Below, piece after piece: positions 38,401 through 45,769 of a stretch of 64,000 nt of DNA. The notes under the pieces were generated by a model. That model ran no database searches. It saw only the letters and a program-made list of their open reading frames with translations, and was not told the DNA's origin. How positions within the stretch are numbered: position 1 is the first letter of the stretch; every line of letters starts with the position of its first letter. Source of the DNA: TH-plancto1 sp031431195. Lineage in GTDB: Bacteria; Planctomycetota; Planctomycetia; Planctomycetales; Planctomycetaceae. The stretch is from contig JANPCU010000385.1 of the NCBI GenBank assembly GCA_031431195.1, forward strand, positions 1 to 64,000, given 5' to 3'. The translations under genes were made by a program, and so were the position numbers.

Positions 38401-38437
38401 CTTCGCTCCACCCGCGAAGGGGAAGAAGAAGGCTTAG
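35405..38437 (+). CDS. putA: bifunctional proline dehydrogenase / glutamate semialdehyde dehydrogenase
   Basis: The 1,010-residue protein combines both enzymes of proline catabolism. Residues 60-450 form the FAD-dependent proline dehydrogenase barrel, with RLVKGAYWDYE, IASHNLRSLAHA and EIQMLYGMAEEQ. Residues 500-985 form the NAD-dependent L-glutamate-gamma-semialdehyde dehydrogenase, with WNFPLAILCGM, FTGSRAVGLSI, the catalytic Cys798 in GYSGQKCSAC, and a QEIFGPVLCI block. It converts proline to glutamate, probably channelling the intermediate. There is no N-terminal ribbon-helix-helix DNA-binding domain, so it is not an autoregulatory PutA. The start is GTG at 35405. Confidence 0.94.
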   Translation: MARKATKSLPPSLDAQTLQLGRELWAALDDRRPTIFDRRWWLDHLLEWAMSDPSVKVQMFRFVDVLPSLKSSESIARHLQEYFEDVQSHLPLAARLALEVGDADSLLGKALAVNARNNVRKMAERFIAGHNAEQVYQSVNRLRRAGLAFTLDLLGEAVISEPEAEAYQKQYLDLITTLAPQAEKWPENDLIDRDDSGFLPRCQVSLKLSALYSQFKPIDPVRSSNAVKARLRPILLAAREHDAYVHVDMEQSSYKGLTQQIFREVLMEDQFRDWSDVGIVIQAYLADAESDLLKFREWVDERGTPISIRLVKGAYWDYETIHAEYRGWQAPVFRQKWQSDANFEKLTRKLFEERTWLRPQIASHNLRSLAHAVTCAQQMDIPKQAWEIQMLYGMAEEQAALFAERGHRVRIYTPFGDLLPGMAYLVRRLLENTSNDSFLKHAYDRDLSIEELLQNPEEVGARIDAERKAAPVTTLTETAPLPEFTNEPPTDFSVPENREAMQAAVDDVGSQLGADYPLVINGKAVDTRARITSKNPSHKKQVVGTSASAGVDHADQAVQAAQRAWRQWSRTPATQRADYLEVIAAEMRNQRLTLAAWEVHECGKSWAEADGDVAEAIDFCMYYAHLMRELDSPLSCDSLGEENAYLYRPRGVCVVIAPWNFPLAILCGMTVAALVSGNTVVMKPAEQSIVVAAKFMEILRDAGIPDGVVNYLPGVGEDVGPALVSHPAVDIVAFTGSRAVGLSINKLAAETDPRQQGVKRVIAEMGGKNAIIVDEDADLDEAVVGVISSAFGYSGQKCSACSRVIVHASVYEAFLKRLQPAVEALIVGSAEDPGTVLGPVIDEQAQKRINDFIALGTEEHRVIVSIDIKALAKEGYFAAPHVFADVPHDARIAQQEIFGPVLCIISAKNFDEAIDFANQTDYALTAGVYSRSPKNLESARNELQAGNLYLNRPITGALVQRQPFGGFKMSGVGSKAGGRDYLLQFLIPVNVTENTLRRGFAPPAKGKKKA

Positions 38438-38533
38438 CCGCCTCCCTGCCTCATGGAGGTGTCAAGCTGTCAGTGCTGATCTCGCCTCTCGCAGATCCTC
38501 AAGCAGCGGGGGAGCCGAGGACCGCTCGCCTCA

Positions 38534-38980
38534 TCATTCGGGATTCTCTTCGAGCCACTCCGCATCGGCGATGTCCTTGGCACGTCCGGTCGACCGCTTG
38601 TTCTTCAGGAACATCGTGCGCCCCAAGACGCAAAACTGGATACCAGAAACCGTGGTGGGGCGACGATCCGCCCATGCCTCATCGAATTCAACATTGGCGA
38701 TCGAGGTCAGCAGATCAATCCGACGTGGTGGCAACCCGATCTGAAAGACGATGTCTGGTGAGAACAAGTCCGACTCAGCCAGATTTCCGAGCGGCGCTTT
38801 AAACTATCGAAGAGCCACCATAACTCTGGACGCATTCTCAGCCGTCGGACGAATCCAAAGGTCTATATCACCGGTCGCGCGGACCAAACCGTGGGCCGCA
38901 AGCCCATAAGCCCCTACGACCAAGTATTCAACCCCGGCCTCGTTGAACGCGGACAATATGTCGCAGAAGTCGGGATTCAT
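38534..38980 (-). pseudogene. minimal nucleotidyltransferase gene interrupted by an amber stop
   Basis: Reading from ATG 38980, the frame gives MNPDFCDILSAFNEAGVEYL, then VVGAYGLAAHGLVRATGDID with the GDIDLW nucleotidyltransferase metal motif, and RPTAENASRVMVALR. Codon 59 is TAG (38804-38806), after which the frame resumes FKAPLGNLAESDLFSPDIVF and QIGLPPRRIDLLTSI to the end at 38534. The whole matches a family of roughly 145-residue NTases in which ALR is followed by one residue and F. A single base change would restore the gene, so it is a recent pseudogene (or stop-codon read-through). Confidence 0.8.
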
Positions 38981-39143
38981 CGACCGGTTCTCCCTTCATC
39001 GCCCATGCCTCACACGCCAGCGGCCACATCATCTTCAACCAGTCCTCTGGTCCCCCTGGTGGGCGACCGTCTTTGGACTCTTGAAGCGTGGTCTTGTTGA
39101 CGTTCCAGTGAGATCGATCAGGAGACGGAGCAGGTTCATACAT
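38928..39143 (-). CDS. small protein overlapping the nucleotidyltransferase pseudogene, probable partner
   Basis: The 71-residue frame ends EDWLKMMWPLACEAWAMKGE and then PVDESRLLRHIVRVQRGRG. The MWPLxxxAWAxKGE...ESRLxRHxVR pattern is one I recall from small proteins encoded just before nucleotidyltransferases of this kind. Its last 53 bases overlap the start of the interrupted nucleotidyltransferase in another frame, so the pair was probably coupled. An antitoxin role is only inferred. The first 30 residues are less protein-like, so the start is uncertain. Confidence 0.6.
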   Translation of the reverse strand: MYEPAPSPDRSHWNVNKTTLQESKDGRPPGGPEDWLKMMWPLACEAWAMKGEPVDESRLLRHIVRVQRGRG

Positions 39144-39410
39144 AGTTGACTGGTGGTTTCGAGAGTCCGGAGTTCTGGGGAATTGTACCCCGAATCGAGG
39201 ATGACGTCACGCCGTAGGATGGGCAATCCTGCCCGTCTGCCCGTCCCTAATCGGCGTGCGAGTGTCGTGAGCGAGTGACCTGGGACAGAAACTGCCCCAT
39301 CCCCAACGAGGGCAAGTCCAGTCTTGCTCAATCAGCGTCGGGGCCACATCGCCGGACGTAACCAACACGTATGATGGTCGCGCGAGTCAAACGCTTATCC
39401 CGTAACCGTT
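39144..39410. other. intergenic gap
   Basis: About 270 bp between the nucleotidyltransferase locus and the lipoprotein gene. No gene or clear repeat was recognised. Confidence 0.4.
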
Positions 39411-39941
39411 CTACGGCCCGCTGTGCCGACGTGTTTTCAATTCTTGCTGAAGTGGCTCCAGATTCCCGGAACTCTTGAGAACCGCGACTTCCTGTTGATC
39501 CAGGAAATCGAGTGAGAGCCATTTCTGCCCCCAATTGTCCATCAGCAGTCCGGGGAAGGCGTCAGCGGCTTGTTGTAAGATATTGCCCATCTGCTTTCGC
39601 TGCGTGGGATCCCTCGGAATCTCGATGAGGATCGCCATCGCATGCTGCGGCCCCTCCAGGACTGCCACTGGCTTCAGAGAGAGTTCATCGCGCATGCGTT
39701 TGAGCAGCGGCAATACATGGGGCTTATCGATCGGGACTTCGCCCTCGATTCCGAGATTCTCATACTGGCCCCCCTTCTCCAGAAACGGAATCGCTTCGAC
39801 CACTTTGCGATTCGACATCCATTGGTCTTCAATCTGGGTGTCGAGGGCTGCGGCGTCACTGATGGCCGCACTGCCGCATCCGCTGCACGCCATGATGGAG
39901 GCGGCGAGAAATAGCTGCCTTCCGAGTATCGACAAATTCAT
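39411..39941 (-). CDS. putative lipoprotein of unknown function
   Basis: From ATG 39941 the protein has 176 residues with a signal peptide (MNLSILGRQLFLAASIMACSG) containing a lipobox-like IMAC. The mature part is alpha/beta, with HVLPLLKRMRDELSLKPVAVL and a segment PQHAMAILIEIPRDPTQRKQ. No family is recognised. It lies 18 bases downstream of the DUF1559 gene on the same strand, so the two are probably cotranscribed. Planctomycete DUF1559 genes are often followed by small lipoprotein genes. Confidence 0.65.
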   Translation of the reverse strand: MNLSILGRQLFLAASIMACSGCGSAAISDAAALDTQIEDQWMSNRKVVEAIPFLEKGGQYENLGIEGEVPIDKPHVLPLLKRMRDELSLKPVAVLEGPQHAMAILIEIPRDPTQRKQMGNILQQAADAFPGLLMDNWGQKWLSLDFLDQQEVAVLKSSGNLEPLQQELKTRRHSGP

Positions 39942-39959
39942 GAGTCGTCCGGTCATCTC

Positions 39960-40790
39960 TTAGAACTCCACGACTTCCTGACCATTCCGGGTTCCCAAAG
40001 CCTCGAAGAGTCTCCCGTCAATAGACTCACTCACATAGCGCACCGAGCCATCTCCCAGCGCGAAGTTCGCACCCCCCACATGTCGACTGGAAAAGCTTTG
40101 CGGGGAACCCATCGTGGAATTGATCGGAAATCCGGCTGCAGCCTGCGTGTAAGGCATGGAGTTAAACACATAGCTGCTCTGATTGGCCAGAATCCCATAC
40201 CAGCCGGAGGTGAACGGGGAACTGCTGATCGAAGGGAGCAGCGTGACTCGCTCTCCGAGTAGTAACGTCTGCGACAGTCCATCCGTCACGTGAGAAAACC
40301 GGACGGAGGACATCCCCGTGAGCATGCTCTCGACGCCACAGAAATTGCCAGTGGCTGATCGCACGACCGCCCCCGACCACGTACTCACTAAGAATTTCTC
40401 ATCCGCTGTGTCCGTGGGACACCGCCACAGGGGAACAGTCGTCTTCACGCGGAGTTCATTGGCACCGACAGCTGTCCCCACGTTGAAATCGAGTGAACTG
40501 TACAGCGGCGACTGATCTACGTACGGTAAAATCATGGCCCCCCAGCCCCAGCCCGAGAGGACTGGGAAAGCGGGGCCACGCACAATCGCCCCTGCGGGCA
40601 GAACGCGATGCACTTCGTGATAGTTGTGCAGGGCCAGAGCCAACTGTCGCAGCTGGCTCCGACATTGCGCACGACGAGCCGATTCGCGGGCCTGCTGCAC
40701 GGCTGGCAAGGTGATCGAGACTAACACTCCGATAATCGCCAGCACGACCAGCAACTCGATCAACGTGAATCCCCGTGGGTGAATCCGCAT
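39960..40790 (-). CDS. DUF1559 family type IV pilin-like protein
   Basis: From ATG 40790 (MRIHPRGFTLIELLVVLAII) the protein has 276 residues. The N-terminus is a type IV pilin/pseudopilin prepilin signal (GFTLIELLVVLAIIGVLVSI) with cleavage expected before Phe. A DUF1559 domain follows, with RRAQCRSQLRQLALALHNYH and the final FALGDGSVRYVSESID block. These proteins are greatly expanded in planctomycetes and are processed by a prepilin peptidase; their exact role is unknown. It precedes the lipoprotein gene and follows a small secreted protein gene. Confidence 0.93.
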   Translation of the reverse strand: MRIHPRGFTLIELLVVLAIIGVLVSITLPAVQQARESARRAQCRSQLRQLALALHNYHEVHRVLPAGAIVRGPAFPVLSGWGWGAMILPYVDQSPLYSSLDFNVGTAVGANELRVKTTVPLWRCPTDTADEKFLVSTWSGAVVRSATGNFCGVESMLTGMSSVRFSHVTDGLSQTLLLGERVTLLPSISSSPFTSGWYGILANQSSYVFNSMPYTQAAAGFPINSTMGSPQSFSSRHVGGANFALGDGSVRYVSESIDGRLFEALGTRNGQEVVEF

Positions 40791-40857
40791 TGAAGCCCTC
40801 CCACAGTGGCCCTCATTGGCCCCCACCATTGGCGATGGGGGCCAAGCCCTTGGCAAA

Positions 40858-41259
40858 TTAAGGCAACTTCTTCGTGCAAACGAGCACGGCCAGAGCCTCG
40901 GTCGTTCGGAAGGGCATCGCAACCACTGTCAAGTCACTATCCGCAACTTCGATGCGGCCGGTCTGGGGATCGCGGATACCGCAACCCAGATTCCGGAACA
41001 CCGCGGGCCGACCCGACAAGTTCGGGACGACGCCACGGGCGACGAGCACCAACAGCTTGAGGCGGGTGTACTTGTACCTCTTGCATGGCTGCCCGCCAAT
41101 GACGCGGCCAGGATTGCCCGCCGCATTCACGCTGGGCATACCGCAATCGTTGCTACTGGCGACAATGACCTCCGCCGCCGCCGGCGACACCAGCATCCCC
41201 AGCATCGTGATACCCATGACAGCTGCCGACACGACTCTTCTGCGAAACATGTTTCTCAT
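40858..41259 (-). CDS. small secreted hypothetical protein with four cysteines
   Basis: From ATG 41259 (MRNMFRRRVVSAAVMG) the protein has 133 residues and a clear signal peptide ending SPAAA. Four cysteines in the mature part (NDCGM, QPCKRY, LGCGIR, LVCTKK) could form two disulfides. The remainder is beta-rich. No family is recognised. It lies upstream of the DUF1559 gene on the same strand (67 bp gap). Confidence 0.6.
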   Translation of the reverse strand: MRNMFRRRVVSAAVMGITMLGMLVSPAAAEVIVASSNDCGMPSVNAAGNPGRVIGGQPCKRYKYTRLKLLVLVARGVVPNLSGRPAVFRNLGCGIRDPQTGRIEVADSDLTVVAMPFRTTEALAVLVCTKKLP

Positions 41260-42247
41260 CAGCCCACCCTTTAACTGTAGAACCAAGAAGTCAGAAAGGA
41301 ACAGCTAGAAAGTAGCAGCCCCACCCCAGAGTATCACCAGCGAAAGATTCCACAATAGCAATGGTACAAATATTTGAAAATACTGCCACAAAGTGACTGC
41401 CACGGTCAGTGCTCAATATCACACAGGAGCGCATAATAGCTGAAACAAACTGCTAATATATCGTGGCGGGCAGACAGCTTATAACTGAACGACGAGTTCA
41501 AGTGCTAAGTTGTCTTTATAACTGCTGTCCATTTAAAACCGGTTAAGCCAGTGCCTCATCCACGTTAAGACTGCGGGTTGTGCGTCACCGGCCGGCAGGG
41601 CCACCCGGGGCTGATGAAAATCTGGGCTTGACGGGTCAGTTTGAGAGTTGAGCCAAACGGTGTTTTTGTGACGCTTCTGGGCCCTGAAGGGGACGCACTC
41701 GACAGCCCAGGGCCACGCCCTGGGGGTGGGATTGGGAGACCTTTTAAGCCCTGAAAGGGCGACACAAACGCAGTTGGTGACGCCCTTTCAGAGCTGTCTC
41801 ACGCCTCGCGTTACCGGTTCCCAGGGCGAGGCTCCGGACGAGCCGCGACGGCGAGTCGACGTGTCACCAGGCTTGCGGCTCAGCTGGAGCTTCGCTCTCC
41901 TGGGCAAGCCTGCCTCCCCCAAATCTGAGCGTGGACGAGGTACTCGAGCAGTTTTAGAGTTCGTCTTCAGTACGCACAGACAGGAATGTCTGTGCTACTC
42001 CTCAGTGGGGCAGACATTCCTGTCTGCCTCTCCTCAAGATCAATTCCGAAACTGCACTCGTGATTCGCTTGGCCAATGCGTAAAGACATTTTGTAGCCTG
42101 TGGTCGAGTCGGCTCAAGCGTTGCAGTTTCTGCGAGTGGTCAGAGAAAGTTCACTGTGGGACAGGTTTCCCGGCAGTCTGATTGCTAAGGATGACCAGCG
42201 GGAGGTCTATCCGACTGGCCAGACTCATCTGATCGATGACCTCTGCA
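41260..42247. other. intergenic region with an AT-rich part and several palindromes
   Basis: The first 300 bases (41290-41570) are unusually AT-rich for this window and probably contain the promoter of the small secreted protein; a TATAACTG direct repeat is visible. The remainder carries palindromes: 41706-41724 (CCCAGGGC CAC GCCCTGGG), 41749-41761 with 41781-41793 (CCCTGAAAGGGCG / CGCCCTTTCAGAG), and 41977-41992 with 42011-42026 (CAGACAGGAATGTCTG / CAGACATTCCTGTCTG). No gene was recognised. Confidence 0.6.
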
Positions 42248-44026
42248 CTATTCGGGATCCAGTTCCGATTCCGATTCCAGTACTGTGGGCTGGAGTTCAA
42301 TCGTCTCCGTTGTCGAGGACTGTTTGTCGAGGATGATCTGCGGAATGACTCCGTCGTGCGTTCTCAATTCTCGGATCATCTCATGCTTGAGCAGCGTCCC
42401 CATCGCCTTCTTGAGGTTCATTAAGGACAGGGAGTAGGTGAGTTTGGAACTCGCAAAATCCGATTCGGCTTTCGTGGCCTTGGACTGGGCTTCGAGCAGC
42501 GTGTTGAGGAAGAGGGGGCCACTCTGGTCTTCGCCGGGGAGTTTTTCCCAGCGGTTCCGCAGAGCACTGACCCGTTCAATCGCGGAAATCATCGACTGGT
42601 GCCGCAGATGCATTTCGGCATAGCTCGTCTCCACTTCACGAACGGCAACTTCCGCTTCCAGACTCAGAGTGGCCATGGTCGTCGCAAGTTGATTCTGCAT
42701 CTGGCGCAATTCAATCTCGCGACGGCTATAGCGACCGCGAGCCTGGCGGTTTCCGATCGGGATGTCGAACAGGAGCCCGGCTGTCGCGCTGGGACGACCG
42801 CTGGAGAACTGGTCGCCCAAGGCATCGGGAACGTTGTACTGACCTTGAAGTCCCTCGGCATAGACTCCAAAGAGCGCGTTGAGTTGAGGGAGCAGTTCGT
42901 TCTTCGACATATTCAGGCGAATCCCAGCTGCGTGAATCTGCTTGATGTTCTGCTGGATCTCGGGTCGTTGCGAAATGGCCGTCGTCTGGACGTCAGCCAG
43001 GACCAGCGGAAAGTAGTTTTGAGTCGGGATGTCCAGCGGGACAAACTCGGTCCCGGGTCTATCCAGGTTCGGATCGTTCACTAAGGCACGAATGCGTGCT
43101 TCTGAGTTTCTGACAGCAGCGGCGGCTCGAATCAGATCCGATTTTCGTTCCGCGATGGCGGCATCCACCAAGACGGTCTGACTGCGGACGACATCCAGGT
43201 CTTCTCGGGCCTTCAGCGATTGCTGGACCTTGAGACCGTGTCGATAGAGATTCTGCTTCTGGAGGAGCAGGGATCGTTCCAGATGGAGAGTCCAATAGGC
43301 CCGAGTCACTTCAAGAAGGTGCGACTGTAATTGGCGAGCGAATTCATCCTGTGCGATGTTGGCGTCAATCTCTGACAACAGAATTAAACTCGTGTTGTAG
43401 GGCCGCCCAGCACCGTTCAATAAAGGCTGTGTAAAGTTCAAACTGATTCGAGCATTTCCCTGGTTTTCGGGAACCAGAAAGCGGGAGTTGTTATCCAGCG
43501 TTCCGAAGCCTTGCCGAAGCTCGACTGTACCGCCCGTTGTGGTCTGTTTGCGAAGTCCGACAGAGGTGTTCCACTCATTCTGATTCAGGCGATCGACCCC
43601 GGGGATGCCGGTATCCAGATTACTTCCGACGGGGTGACTGGCAGACTCGAAACTGTGGTCGGCAAAAGCATGCCAATCAAATCGCCCTTGCGACTCCACA
43701 ATCGCCGTTTCACGAATTAGTGGGATGTCACTGAAGACTTTGACTTGGTGCGAGTACTGCAGCGTCGAGATCAGCAACTCGTCAAGAGTGATTGGGAGTG
43801 TTTCATTCGTGGGTGAGATGGCCCGCCCGACCTGCGGTTCCCACCAGGGTTCGGACAAGTCGATCTGGGTTGAGGACTGCTCGACTTCTTGATCGAGCAG
43901 ACCCGTCGTCACCTGTGACCAAGCGGGCGATGCAGTCACCGCCAGTATAACACCGCTGAGAATGGCCAGCAGGGTGGAGGAAATGGCAAAAGAGAACGGA
44001 TTGATCACGAGGCGCTCCATCACCAA
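42248..44026 (-). CDS. TolC-like outer membrane efflux protein
   Basis: The 592-residue protein has a signal peptide (ISSTLLAILSGVILAVTASPAWS) and two OEP-type repeats rich in coiled-coil helices (FARQLQSHLLEVTRAYWTLHLERS, and TLSLEAEVAVREVETSYAEM). The LSLNFTQPLLNG-type strand (ISLNFTQPLLNGAGRP) and a later LLFDIPIGNRQARGRYSRRE are typical of the family. It should form a trimeric outer-membrane channel. It is transcribed divergently from the adaptor gene at 44340, so it probably provides the outer-membrane part of the export locus. Confidence 0.88.
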   Translation of the reverse strand: MVMERLVINPFSFAISSTLLAILSGVILAVTASPAWSQVTTGLLDQEVEQSSTQIDLSEPWWEPQVGRAISPTNETLPITLDELLISTLQYSHQVKVFSDIPLIRETAIVESQGRFDWHAFADHSFESASHPVGSNLDTGIPGVDRLNQNEWNTSVGLRKQTTTGGTVELRQGFGTLDNNSRFLVPENQGNARISLNFTQPLLNGAGRPYNTSLILLSEIDANIAQDEFARQLQSHLLEVTRAYWTLHLERSLLLQKQNLYRHGLKVQQSLKAREDLDVVRSQTVLVDAAIAERKSDLIRAAAAVRNSEARIRALVNDPNLDRPGTEFVPLDIPTQNYFPLVLADVQTTAISQRPEIQQNIKQIHAAGIRLNMSKNELLPQLNALFGVYAEGLQGQYNVPDALGDQFSSGRPSATAGLLFDIPIGNRQARGRYSRREIELRQMQNQLATTMATLSLEAEVAVREVETSYAEMHLRHQSMISAIERVSALRNRWEKLPGEDQSGPLFLNTLLEAQSKATKAESDFASSKLTYSLSLMNLKKAMGTLLKHEMIRELRTHDGVIPQIILDKQSSTTETIELQPTVLESESELDPE

Positions 44027-44339
44027 ACTGCAGCACGATCCCTGTTCCCCAAATGGGGTTATCCGTTCTTCGGTCGATTGAATCGAAGGTAAACGGGTCA
44101 GTCCGGGAGAAGACGAATATCTGGCTGAATCATCAACAACTTTCGCACTGTGCTTTTTTTATCGTTCGCAGCAGATGAGATTCCTGTACTCACTCGCCGG
44201 GTTACGCCGAGTTTCGAAGGTTGCCGGGCCTCTGACTGAGAATCTTGACGACCCGCAAAGTTGACCTTATCAGGTATTTTCCTTTGTCCTATGCTCTCGG
44301 GGAGTCAAAACGGATCAAGTTTTGTGGGAGAGAGCAGTC
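44027..44339. promoter_or_regulatory. divergent promoter region of the export locus
   Basis: About 310 bp between the divergently transcribed TolC-like and adaptor genes. It is AT-richer than the neighbouring genes (for example TTTTTTTATCG near 44155) and should contain both promoters. No operator was identified. Confidence 0.45.
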
Positions 44340-45224
44340 GTGAGTTCACTGGCAGCGGACAGAGAGGTGAGTCCCCGTTTCCGATACGGGATGACCGCCA
44401 TCTGGAGTTTTCTCCTGATTCAGGGGGCCTCAGCTGGGGAGTCCGTCGAGGCGTTTACCGAACCGTATCGTACGGCGGTCATCATCCCCTCTCAGACGGG
44501 AACTCTGGAGACGCTGGACGCCAAAGTCGGACAACGAGTCGCGGCTGGCCAGTCCTTGGGGGCCCTCGATTGTGAGGTTCTACGAGTCCAAAGAAAGATC
44601 ACCCTGGCCAAAGCCGAGGCGACTGGTGAACTGGAAGCCGCACAAGCGGAACTGAAAGTGAAGCAGAGTCTGTATGAGCGGTATCAGGCCCTCCGCCAAG
44701 AATCCAATGAAGCGTCAGAACTGGAGGTCGAGCGGAAGCGGGCCGACGTCGAGATTCAGCGAGCCAGGGTCCGGTCGGTCGAAGACAATCTATCCTTGCA
44801 TCGCCTTGAAGGCGAACTCCTCGAAGCGCAAATCCGACAACGGACTCTCGTCAGTCCGATCGACGGCGTTGTGGTCGCAGTGGATGCAGAACAAGGAGAC
44901 TTCGTAGCACCGGGACAAGCGAAGTCCGTGGTCACACTGGTTGATATCAAGCGACTGCGAGCGACCTTTCACCTTTCCGCTCGCGAGGCTGTCTCTCTCA
45001 CAGCGGGTGACATTTTATCTCTGGAAGTCATCGATCAATCCCAGCCCATCAGCGGTCAAGTGGAGTTCGTTTCACCCGTGACTGATGCTCGAACCGGAAC
45101 CACTCAGGTCCGCGTGACCATCGAGAATAGTAGTTATTCGGTTCGCAGTGGAACACGTTGCCGCTACCGCTCACGAACAGCTTCCGCAGCGGTGCTGAAT
45201 CAGCCTGTCGATTCCCCAAAGTAA
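44340..45224 (+). CDS. periplasmic adaptor (HlyD/RND membrane fusion protein family)
   Basis: The start is taken as GTG 44340 (VSSLAADREVSP), because GGGAG lies about ten bases upstream; an in-frame TTG at 44322 is possible. The 294-residue protein has a hydrophobic N-terminal segment, a lipoyl-like half (VIIPSQTGTLETLDAKVGQRV), a long coiled coil (AEATGELEAAQAELKVKQSLYER...), the second lipoyl half (RTLVSPIDGVVVAVDAEQGD) and a beta-barrel segment (ATFHLSAREAVSLTAGD). It would bridge an inner-membrane pump and the TolC-like channel encoded divergently. Confidence 0.85.
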   Translation: MSSLAADREVSPRFRYGMTAIWSFLLIQGASAGESVEAFTEPYRTAVIIPSQTGTLETLDAKVGQRVAAGQSLGALDCEVLRVQRKITLAKAEATGELEAAQAELKVKQSLYERYQALRQESNEASELEVERKRADVEIQRARVRSVEDNLSLHRLEGELLEAQIRQRTLVSPIDGVVVAVDAEQGDFVAPGQAKSVVTLVDIKRLRATFHLSAREAVSLTAGDILSLEVIDQSQPISGQVEFVSPVTDARTGTTQVRVTIENSSYSVRSGTRCRYRSRTASAAVLNQPVDSPK

Positions 45225-45317
45225 CGTAGATGGCCTGAACAATGAGTATAAACGCAGCTTCGAAAATCACTCCACGGAGCGGTCCGCGAATGAGAGCACA
45301 GTGATCGAGTACCGGCT

Positions 45318-45548
45318 TTAGAAGAAATGATGCCCGACGGTTTGTTCTGTATAAGACTCGATGACGGCATTCTCGCACCCACGTGGGACGTAAGGTCCGC
45401 ACCGTTCCCAGGGTTCCTGTTTGCAGGGCAGGGGAGTCTGACCACGCAACTTCCACACCGGATAACCGTTATCGAGACAGCAGTTGCAACAGCCTTGGAA
45501 TGCCAAGCCAACGAGGAGTAGGAGTGCGAATCGTGTGGACTGCATCAC
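45318..45548 (-). CDS. small cysteine-rich lipoprotein
   Basis: The 76-residue protein begins MMQSTRFALLLLVGLAFQGC, a lipoprotein signal peptide with a QGC lipobox, followed immediately by CNCCLD. Two more Cys occur later (LPCKQ, ERCGPY, RGCENA). Small Cys-rich lipoproteins are common in planctomycetes. It lies antisense to the export genes between the adaptor and the GAF/HlyD gene. No function can be assigned. Confidence 0.6.
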   Translation of the reverse strand: MMQSTRFALLLLVGLAFQGCCNCCLDNGYPVWKLRGQTPLPCKQEPWERCGPYVPRGCENAVIESYTEQTVGHHFF

Positions 45549-45769
45549 GGAATCCTTCCTTGGGAATCAACCGTTGAATCGGTTGCTTTGTCTTCGGTCC
45601 AACACTCTGCGCCGAACTACAGAACGCTTCCCGGTAGTCGTATTTCTTCCTAAGCCTGAGTGACGACGTGCTAGAATCCTTGCGAATCGCAAGACCGTTA
45701 CACCTCCGACGAATGGTTGTCATAGAAACGGTGTCGATCAGATCAACGACGGAAGTCGAATGACTCTCT
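45549..45769. other. intergenic gap upstream of GAF/HlyD gene
   Basis: About 220 bp between the divergent small lipoprotein and GAF/HlyD genes; it should hold both promoters. No palindrome stood out. Confidence 0.4.
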
